Assembly: GCA_903930515.1 (NCBI GenBank)
Contig: CAIYYW010000193.1
Coordinates: 1 to 8,706, forward strand
Direction of reading: 5' to 3'
Length of the DNA stretch: 8,706 nt
From: an uncultured delta proteobacterium
GTDB lineage: Bacteria > RBG-13-61-14 > DRUE01
The notes under the pieces are model-generated. The model ran no database searches. It was not told the origin of the DNA and saw only the letters and a list, made by a program, of their open reading frames with translations. A program made the translations under genes and the position numbers. Shown here piece after piece: positions 1-8,706 of the stretch. The stretch's first letter is position 1; every line of letters starts with the position of its first letter.

Positions 1-139
1 AGCTGATGAACTTGCTCAAGCCCTGCCCCTCCATCACCTTGGTAATGGCCGCGGTCAAAGTGGTCTTGCCGTGGTCAATATGACCGATCGTGCCGACATT
101 AACATGCGGCTTCTTCCGTTCAAACTTTGCCTTGCCCAT
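1..139 (-). CDS. tuf: Elongation factor Tu, N-terminal fragment (runs off left edge)
   Basis: EF-Tu is the cytoplasmic GTPase that delivers aminoacyl-tRNA to the ribosomal A site. Only the first 46 codons are in the window; the rest lies beyond the left edge, so the truncation is caused by the window and not by mutation. The fragment begins [20 protein letters not shown] and contains the P-loop GHIDHGKT at residues 19-26, followed by the TLTAAITKV helix, which is the standard opening of domain I. The P-loop has Ile where E. coli has Val, a common variant. The ATG at 137-139 is supported by a strong Shine-Dalgarno sequence at 147-154 and by the match to the family N terminus. It is the last gene of the str group seen here, 15 nt after the fusA stop. 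Whether a second tuf copy exists elsewhere cannot be judged. Confidence 0.97.
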   Translation of the reverse strand, partial: MGKAKFERKKPHVNVGTIGHIDHGKTTLTAAITKVMEGQGLSKFIS

Positions 140-146
140 CTCCCAT

Positions 147-154
147 CCTCCTTT
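147..154 (-). promoter_or_regulatory. Shine-Dalgarno sequence of tuf
   Basis: The minus strand reads AAAGGAGG, seven bases before the tuf ATG. It begins immediately after the fusA stop codon (TAA at 155-157), so a ribosome ending fusA stops directly on the tuf initiation site. That arrangement favours translational coupling and high tuf expression. The sequence match is direct; the coupling is inferred. Confidence 0.85.
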
Positions 155-2236
155 TTAATAGCCCCTGACTTTCAATAGAATTTCTTCCTTGACCGACTCG
201 GGCGCTTCCCGGTAGCGCAAGAACTGCATCGTGAAAGTGCCCCGGCCTTGGGTCAGGGATCGAAGCAAGTTGACATACCCGAACATTTCCGCGAGCGGCG
301 CCGTGGCGCGGACGATCTGGATTCCGGGCCTGGTTTCCGTGGAAGTGATTTCTCCCCGGCGGGAATTCAAATTCTTCATCACTTCCCCGAAATACTGGTC
401 CGGAACAATCACTTCCAGGCTCATAATCGGCTCAAGCAAAACCTCTTTGGCGCTCCGGAGCGCTTCCTTGAACGCAAGCGATCCGGCGACTTCAAAGGCA
501 AACTCGCTGGAATCCACCTCGTGATATTTTCCGTCCAAAAGCACAGCCTTGAAATCCACCACCGGGAACCCGGCCAGTTCTCCGACCCCGGCCGCAGCTC
601 TTACTCCGCGCTCCACCGGCGCGATATATTCCTTGGGAATCCTTCCCTCCCGGACCTTGCTCTCGAATTCCACCCCGGCTCCGCGTTCGCTGGGCTCGAA
701 GCGCATTTTGACGATGCCGAATTGTCCGTGGCCTCCGCTCTGCTTCACGAACCGCCCTTCCGTCTCCACAGTCTGGCGGATGGTTTCCTTGTAAGCCACC
801 TGGGGCGTACCCACCTTGGCTTGGACATTAAATTCCCGGAGCAGTCGGTCCACGATTATTTCCAAGTGGAGTTCGCCCATTCCGGAGATGATGGTCTGGT
901 TGGTTTCCTCGTTAAATCGGACTTGGAAGGTGGGGTCTTCCTCTTCCAGCCGGGCGAGGGAAGACCTGAGTTTATCCTGATCGGCCTGGGTTTTGGGCTC
1001 GATCGCGATCGAGATCACGGGTTCCGGGAACTCGATGGATTCGAGCAAAATTGGTTTATTCTCGGAGCAAAGGGTGTCTCCGGTCTTGGCCATCTTCAGC
1101 CCGACCACTCCGACAATATCTCCGGCAAAGGCTTCTTCTATATCCTCGCGTTTGTTGGCGAGCATTTTCAGGAGTCTTCCGATCCGATCGCGCTTGCCGT
1201 ATTTGGGGTTGTAAACATTTTGTCCCTTGCGCAAGGATCCGGAGTAAATCCGCAAATAACTGAGCGAACCGACATAAGGATCGGTTTGAATCTTGAACAC
1301 CAGCCCGGAAAAATGATCGTCATCGTTCGGGTGCCGGATTTCTTCGGTTTCCGTCTTGGGATGAAGGCCCTTGATGGGAGGTTTGTCGAGCGGGGAAGGC
1401 AGGAAATCCACCACCGCGTCCAGGAGGGGCTGGATGCCCTTGTTGCGGAAGGCTGCTCCGGCTAGCACCGGGGTCAGTTTCATACTCAGGGAAGCGCGCC
1501 GGATCGCGGCTTTTAAGGTGTCCTCATCCGCGTCCTTTTCTTCCAGGTACAGACGCAAAAACTGGTCGTCGGCCTCGGCGAGTTTTTCCAGCATCTCCTC
1601 GCGGGCGTGTCTGGCCGCTTCCAGGAATTCGTCCGGGACCGGGGCCTCGCGGAACCTGGCTCCCAGGGTTTCCTGGTCCCAGATGATCGCTTTCATCTTG
1701 ACCAAGTCAATAACGCCGACGAATTTTTCTTCCGCGCCCATCGGAATCTGGATCGCGAGCGGGACGGTGTTCAGCCGCTCTTTCATCATCTTGAGCACGA
1801 GTGCGAAGTCCGCCCCCAGCCGGTCCATCTTGTTGACCATCGCGATCCTGGGCACCTGGTAACGGTCGGCCTGCCGCCAGACGGTCTCGGACTGAGGCTC
1901 CACTCCGCCATAGGCGCAGAAAACCGCGATGGCTCCATCCAACACCCGGAGCGAGCGCTCCACTTCCATGGTGAAATCCACATGGCCGGGGGTGTCAATG
2001 ATATTGATCCGGTGATCGCGCCAGTTGGTGGTGACCGCGGCGGAAGTGATGGTGATACCGCGTTCCTGTTCCTGCTCCATCCAGTCGGTGACCGTGGTTC
2101 CCTGATCCACATTCCCGATCCGGTAGGTGACCCCGGTGTAATACAGGATGCGCTCGGTGGTAGTGGTCTTGCCAGCGTCTATATGCGCCATAATCCCGAG
2201 GTTCCGCACCCTTTCTATCGGCACTTGTCTGGTCAA
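155..2236 (-). CDS. fusA: Elongation factor G, complete, TTG start proposed
   Basis: EF-G is the GTPase that drives tRNA-mRNA translocation and, with RRF, splits ribosomes after termination. From the proposed TTG the protein has 693 residues, a normal EF-G length. Visible motifs are the P-loop AHIDAGKT (17-24), switch I RGITI (59-63), DTPGH (81-85, with catalytic His85), NKMD (135-138) and the G5 region around LAGAAF (258-263). Domain II starts near residue 310. Domain III carries [10 protein letters not shown] (451-460). Domain IV has GGHGQFG (501-507) and the tip loop YHEVDSSE (571-578). Domain V ends at KVRGY. The start was chosen because TTG at 2234-2236 has AAAGGA five bases upstream and gives [14 protein letters not shown], which aligns without gap to the E. 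coli N terminus MARTTPIARYRNIG. An in-frame ATG at 2261-2263 would add nine residues but has only a distant, poor ribosome binding site. All GTPase motifs are intact. It resembles canonical EF-G rather than a TetM/RF3 paralogue. Confidence 0.96.
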   Translation of the reverse strand: MTRQVPIERVRNLGIMAHIDAGKTTTTERILYYTGVTYRIGNVDQGTTVTDWMEQEQERGITITSAAVTTNWRDHRINIIDTPGHVDFTMEVERSLRVLDGAIAVFCAYGGVEPQSETVWRQADRYQVPRIAMVNKMDRLGADFALVLKMMKERLNTVPLAIQIPMGAEEKFVGVIDLVKMKAIIWDQETLGARFREAPVPDEFLEAARHAREEMLEKLAEADDQFLRLYLEEKDADEDTLKAAIRRASLSMKLTPVLAGAAFRNKGIQPLLDAVVDFLPSPLDKPPIKGLHPKTETEEIRHPNDDDHFSGLVFKIQTDPYVGSLSYLRIYSGSLRKGQNVYNPKYGKRDRIGRLLKMLANKREDIEEAFAGDIVGVVGLKMAKTGDTLCSENKPILLESIEFPEPVISIAIEPKTQADQDKLRSSLARLEEEDPTFQVRFNEETNQTIISGMGELHLEIIVDRLLREFNVQAKVGTPQVAYKETIRQTVETEGRFVKQSGGHGQFGIVKMRFEPSERGAGVEFESKVREGRIPKEYIAPVERGVRAAAGVGELAGFPVVDFKAVLLDGKYHEVDSSEFAFEVAGSLAFKEALRSAKEVLLEPIMSLEVIVPDQYFGEVMKNLNSRRGEITSTETRPGIQIVRATAPLAEMFGYVNLLRSLTQGRGTFTMQFLRYREAPESVKEEILLKVRGY

Positions 2237-2241
2237 TGTAA

Positions 2242-2247
2242 TCCTTT
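2242..2247 (-). promoter_or_regulatory. Shine-Dalgarno sequence deciding the fusA TTG start
   Basis: AAAGGA on the minus strand lies five bases before the TTG at 2234-2236. The competing ATG at 2261-2263 has only a GGGGAA-like stretch about 14 bases upstream. This site lies inside the reading frame that the ATG start would translate, and it supports the shorter protein. Confidence 0.7.
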
Positions 2248-2310
2248 CCGCGACCGCCCTCATTTGAAAATACCCGTTCCCCTTGTCTCCATAATCGGTT
2301 AAATAAAAAT

Positions 2311-2781
2311 CTACCAGCGGTAATGAGCGAACGCGCGGTTGGCTTCCGCCATCCGGTGAACTTCGTCCCGCTTCTTGATCGAGTTGCCTTTGTTCCCCGC
2401 GGCGTCAATAATCTCCAAGGCCAGCCGCTCCGCCATGGTGTGCTCGGCCCGCCCGCGGGAGAATTCAATCAGCCATCGCATGGCGATGGATTCCTGCCGT
2501 TTGGGAGGAACTTCCACCGGCACCTGATAGTTGGCGCCGCCCACCCGCCGGCTCTTGACTTCCAGCAGCGGACTGGCGTTCTTGATCGCCTTCTTCATCA
2601 CCTCGAGCGGATTCTCCTTGGTCTTCTCCCGGGCGATCTCCATCGCCTGGTAGAAGATTTTCTCGGAGATGCTCTTCTTTCCGCGCAGCATAAACAGGTT
2701 GATGAACTTCGCCACCTGCGGATCGTGATACACCGGATCCGAAATAATCCTGCGCTCGAAATTTTTTCCTCGCCTAGCCAT
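2311..2781 (-). CDS. rpsG: 30S ribosomal protein S7
   Basis: S7 binds the 3' major domain of 16S rRNA, nucleates assembly of the 30S head and lies at the E-site and mRNA exit. The 156-residue product matches the usual length of the family. It begins [11 protein letters not shown], contains the hallmark [14 protein letters not shown] (78-91, the beta-hairpin region) and [10 protein letters not shown] (102-111), and ends AFAHYRW, as in many bacterial S7 proteins. The ATG at 2779-2781 has AAAGGA nine bases upstream. The gene lies 13 nt after rpsL, and its ribosome binding site overlaps the rpsL stop, so coupling to S12 synthesis is likely. In E. coli, S7 represses the str operon by binding the roughly 100-nt rpsL-rpsG spacer; the 13-nt gap here cannot hold such an element. 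The gene ends with TAG. Confidence 0.98.
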   Translation of the reverse strand: MARRGKNFERRIISDPVYHDPQVAKFINLFMLRGKKSISEKIFYQAMEIAREKTKENPLEVMKKAIKNASPLLEVKSRRVGGANYQVPVEVPPKRQESIAMRWLIEFSRGRAEHTMAERLALEIIDAAGNKGNSIKKRDEVHRMAEANRAFAHYRW

Positions 2782-2790
2782 AATCCGTCA

Positions 2791-2796
2791 TCCTTT
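2791..2796 (-). promoter_or_regulatory. Shine-Dalgarno sequence of rpsG overlapping the rpsL stop
   Basis: The minus strand reads TAAAGGA. The TAA (2795-2797) is the rpsL stop codon, and its last two bases are part of the AAAGGA ribosome binding site nine bases before the rpsG ATG. The overlap is read directly; translational coupling is the inference. Confidence 0.75.
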
Positions 2797-3166
2797 ACTT
2801 CGGCCGCTTGGCCCCGTATTTGCTTCTCCCCTGTTTCCTATTTTCCACTCCCGCGGCGTCCAGGGTCCCGCGGACGATATGGTAACGCACTCCCGGGAGG
2901 TCCTTGACCCTGCCGCCGCGCACCAGCACCTGGGAATGCTCCTGGAGGTTATGTCCGATCCCGGGGATGTAGGAAGTCACTTCCAGGCTGTTGGTGAGAC
3001 GGACGCGGGCGATTTTCCGAATCGCGGAATTGGGCTTCTTGGGGGTCATGGTGGTCACGCGCACGCATACGCCGCGCTTCTGGGGGCAACTCTTTAAAGC
3101 CCGCGACTTGCTTTTGCGGAAAACCCGTTCCCGTCCGGTTCTCACTAATTGGTTAATGGTCGGCAT
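2795..3166 (-). CDS. rpsL: 30S ribosomal protein S12
   Basis: S12 sits at the decoding centre of the 30S subunit and sets translational accuracy. The 123-residue product begins [15 protein letters not shown], has the conserved loops [11 protein letters not shown] (41-51) and [11 protein letters not shown] (86-96), and ends [11 protein letters not shown]. Lys43 and Lys88 (K42 and K87 of the mature E. coli numbering), where streptomycin-resistance substitutions usually occur, are both the wild-type lysine. Asp89, the residue methylthiolated by RimO in E. coli, and Pro91 are also present. The ATG at 3164-3166 is preceded by AGAGGT at five bases and matches the family N terminus exactly. It is the first gene of the str group, 55 nt after rpoC, with a promoter candidate in that gap. 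No L7Ae-type ribosomal protein gene separates it from rpoC, unlike in many Firmicutes. Confidence 0.98.
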   Translation of the reverse strand: MPTINQLVRTGRERVFRKSKSRALKSCPQKRGVCVRVTTMTPKKPNSAIRKIARVRLTNSLEVTSYIPGIGHNLQEHSQVLVRGGRVKDLPGVRYHIVRGTLDAAGVENRKQGRSKYGAKRPK

Positions 3167-3171
3167 TCTTT

Positions 3172-3177
3172 ACCTCT
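3172..3177 (-). promoter_or_regulatory. Shine-Dalgarno sequence of rpsL
   Basis: AGAGGT on the minus strand lies five bases before the rpsL ATG, in an A-rich, probably unstructured leader. It is a moderately strong site for a gene expected to be translated at a high rate. Confidence 0.65.
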
Positions 3178-3197
3178 TTTGCAAATTTAAACTAACT

Positions 3198-3221
3198 AGT
3201 TTACGCAATTTTTCATTTTTG

Positions 3222-3225
<4 letters not shown>
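3198..3225 (-). promoter_or_regulatory. Candidate sigma70-type promoter of the str genes
   Basis: On the minus strand a perfect -35 hexamer TTGACA (3220-3225) is followed after 16 bases by TAAACT (3198-3203), which matches four of six positions of the -10 consensus, including T1, A2 and T6. The -35 box contains the rpoC stop codon TGA (3222-3224). Transcription would begin near 3191, giving a leader of about 25 nt before rpsL. The spacer is A-rich. The -10 box is also one arm of a small perfect inverted repeat (6-bp arms at 3188-3193 and 3198-3203, 4-base loop), which is too AT-rich and too short to be a convincing terminator. The match is seen in the sequence; activity is inferred, supported by its position before a ribosomal protein operon. 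Confidence 0.55.
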
Positions 3226-7319
<4,094 letters not shown>

Positions 7320-7322
7320 TGC

Positions 7323-8706
7323 TCAAACCTCCTTTTTAGGTTGAGGGGCGCTTTCATCCTCACTCTTTTTCAGCAGCTCCACATTCAGGGCCAGGCTCTG
7401 TAGCTCCTTGACCAACACATTGAACGACTCGGGCAGGCCGGCCTCAAACTCGTTCCGGCCCTTGACGATGTTCTCGTACATTTTGGTCCGCCCCTGAATG
7501 TCATCGCTTTTCACGGTCAGGAATTCCTGCAGGGTATAAGCGGCTCCATAGGCCTCGATCGCCCAGACTTCCATCTCTCCCAGTCTCTGTCCGCCGAATT
7601 GGGCTTTCCCTCCCAGGGGCTGTTGGGTGACCAAGGAGTAGGGGCCGATGGACCGGGCGTGGATCTTCTCGGCCACCAGGTGATGGAGCTTCATCATATA
7701 CATATAGCCGACGGTGACTTCCTTGTTAAAAGGCTCTCCGGAGCGTCCGTCAAAGAGCACGGTCTGTCCGGATTCGGGCAGGCTGGCTTCCCGGAGCAAA
7801 TCCTTAATCTCGCTTTCCTTGGCGCCGTCGAACACCGGGCTCCTCATCCAGACCCCCTGGGTCAGGTTGCGGGCGATGGTCATAATCTGCCCGTTGTCGG
7901 CCTCGTCCAGCCAGCCGTTGACCCGATTGGTCCCGTAAATTTTTTTCAGCCGCTTGCGGACCTGATCCGCGTCCCATTTGTCCTTGAGCATCCGCTCAAT
8001 TTCCTCGCCGAGCTTGCGGGAGGCCCACCCCAGATGGCACTCCAGGATCTGTCCCACATTCATCCGGCTCGGCACGCCCAGGGGATTGAGCACAATGTCA
8101 ATGCAGGTCCCGTCCGGGAGGTATGGCATCTCTTCCTCGGGAAGAATCCGGCTGACCACGCCCTTGTTGCCGTGGCGGCCGGACATCTTGTCTCCCACGG
8201 ACAACTGGCGCTTGATCGCGACATAGACCCGGACGATCTTGAGCACGCCCGGAGGCAAATCCTCTTCCTTGTAGAGCCGGTCAATCTTGTCCTGGACCAG
8301 CTTTTCCACCAACTCAATCTGGTCCAGGGCCTGGTCCACCAGGTTGGTCAGGTCCATCTCACCTTCGGTTTCCAGCTCCAGGGGCAGCTTGGCCCATAAT
8401 TCCAGGGGGAGTTCCTGCAGCATCACTTCATTGACTTCTGATTCTTTCTTGAAATTAATTTTGCCTTTGGGATCCGAGAACTTGACGCTGAGCTTCTTGC
8501 CCCCGATCTTCTTGAGCACCCGGCGCAGGATCTGTTCCTTGATGATCCGGATCTCGTCCTTGCGATCCTGGATCAGCCGCTCCTCTTCCGCGCTCTTGAT
8601 AAACTTGACGCGGGAATCCTTGCCCTGACCCTTACGGGAGAAGACCTTGGCGTCAATGATCACGCCTTCCACCCCGGGTGGCACCCGGAGGGAGGTGTCT
8701 TTGACA
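7323..8706 (-). CDS. rpoB: DNA-directed RNA polymerase subunit beta, C-terminal part (runs off right edge)
   Basis: Beta forms the second large half of the RNA polymerase core. The last 460 residues are present; the frame is open to the window edge and begins [14 protein letters not shown], so the GTG at 8682-8684 is an internal valine and not a start. Fragment residues 22-148 hold a charged, helical insertion, comparable to the one at about 940-1040 in E. coli beta. [13 protein letters not shown] and [12 protein letters not shown] (171-182) follow, with Lys165 and Lys173 corresponding to E. coli Lys1065 and Lys1073 near the initiating nucleotide. Next come [14 protein letters not shown] (203-216), the block [20 protein letters not shown] (349-368), [20 protein letters not shown] (370-389) and TVKSDD (397-402), which pack against beta'. 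The rifampicin-binding region lies upstream, outside the window. The gene ends with TGA three bases before rpoC, and its last codons double as the rpoC ribosome binding site. Confidence 0.98.
   Translation of the reverse strand, partial: VKDTSLRVPPGVEGVIIDAKVFSRKGQGKDSRVKFIKSAEEERLIQDRKDEIRIIKEQILRRVLKKIGGKKLSVKFSDPKGKINFKKESEVNEVMLQELPLELWAKLPLELETEGEMDLTNLVDQALDQIELVEKLVQDKIDRLYKEEDLPPGVLKIVRVYVAIKRQLSVGDKMSGRHGNKGVVSRILPEEEMPYLPDGTCIDIVLNPLGVPSRMNVGQILECHLGWASRKLGEEIERMLKDKWDADQVRKRLKKIYGTNRVNGWLDEADNGQIMTIARNLTQGVWMRSPVFDGAKESEIKDLLREASLPESGQTVLFDGRSGEPFNKEVTVGYMYMMKLHHLVAEKIHARSIGPYSLVTQQPLGGKAQFGGQRLGEMEVWAIEAYGAAYTLQEFLTVKSDDIQGRTKMYENIVKGRNEFEAGLPESFNVLVKELQSLALNVELLKKSEDESAPQPKKEV
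7327..7334 (-). promoter_or_regulatory. Shine-Dalgarno sequence of rpoC inside the rpoB tail
   Basis: A full AAGGAGGT on the minus strand lies seven bases before the rpoC GTG. It is read as protein in rpoB, where it lies within the codons for the final residues KKEV. The strong site compensates for the GTG start and decides it. Ribosomes finishing rpoB end within the rpoC initiation region, so the two subunits are probably made in a coupled way. Confidence 0.88.

Noticed and set aside
248-1465. 405-codon open frame on the plus strand opposite fusA
   Set aside because: It is fully antisense to EF-G in the same codon-registered frame, with no domain and no independent ribosome binding site evidence. 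It is explained by sense-strand codon bias.
2260-2292. Ten-codon open frame ([10 protein letters not shown], minus strand) in the rpsG-fusA gap, ending with an ATGA overlap on the alternative fusA ATG
   Set aside because: It has no ribosome binding site before its ATG and no leader-peptide pattern such as a run of regulatory codons. The fusA ATG it overlaps is not the favoured start. It is probably chance.
2795-3166. Possible streptomycin-resistance alleles in rpsL
   Set aside because: Lys43, Lys88 and Pro91 are all the sensitive-type residues, so no resistance substitution is visible at the usual sites.
3188-3203. 6-bp inverted repeat after rpoC considered as a terminator
   Set aside because: The arms are short and almost all A/T, with no adjoining U-run of the right geometry in the transcript. 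Part of it is better read as a -10 box.
7599-8399. 266-codon open frame on the plus strand opposite rpoB
   Set aside because: It has the same register and composition as the other shadows. The minus strand encodes highly conserved beta motifs across the whole stretch.
8682-8684. GTG in rpoB that could be taken as a gene start
   Set aside because: The frame is open upstream to the edge and encodes the conserved VKDTSLR of beta, so this is an internal valine codon.

Overview
The window is one uninterrupted, minus-strand block of core information-processing genes. In transcription order (right to left) it holds rpoB (3' part only), rpoC, rpsL, rpsG, fusA and tuf (5' part only). This is the RNA polymerase beta/beta' pair followed directly by the classical str operon: ribosomal proteins S12 and S7 and elongation factors G and Tu. 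No mobile element, CRISPR array, tRNA, rRNA, phage gene or metabolic gene is visible. The plus strand carries no gene I can support.

Layout: beta subunit C-terminal 460 residues (7323-8706, runs off the right edge); a 3-nt gap; complete beta' of 1365 residues (3222-7319, GTG start); a 55-nt AT-rich gap with a good promoter candidate for the str genes; S12 (2795-3166, 123 aa); a 13-nt gap; S7 (2311-2781, 156 aa); a 74-nt gap; EF-G (155-2236, 693 aa, proposed TTG start); a 15-nt gap; EF-Tu N-terminal 46 residues (1-139, runs off the left edge). Every junction has a recognisable Shine-Dalgarno sequence. No rho-independent terminator was seen, which fits read-through transcription from rpoB to tuf plus an internal boost at rpsL.

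Organism: a bacterium with moderately GC-rich coding DNA. Beta' carries the long SI3-type insertion in the trigger loop, and beta carries the charged insertion before the conserved [12 protein letters not shown] block. Both are typical of Gram-negative lineages (proteobacteria, Bacteroidetes, the PVC group and relatives) and argue against Firmicutes and Actinobacteria. The unbroken rpoBC-str layout, together with EF-G and beta' wording unlike the enterobacterial proteins, makes me lean towards an uncultured PVC- or Omnitrophota-like lineage. That placement is an inference with low confidence.

The genes act together in expression of the genome: beta and beta' form the catalytic core of RNA polymerase, S12 and S7 belong to the 30S subunit (decoding centre and head), and EF-Tu and EF-G drive the elongation cycle. 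I found no previously undescribed system here. The points worth a second look are regulatory and annotational: the promoter overlapping the rpoC stop codon, the TTG start of fusA, the rpoC ribosome binding site embedded in the rpoB tail, the lack of room for an E. coli-type S7 operator, and a codon bias that creates long antisense open frames.
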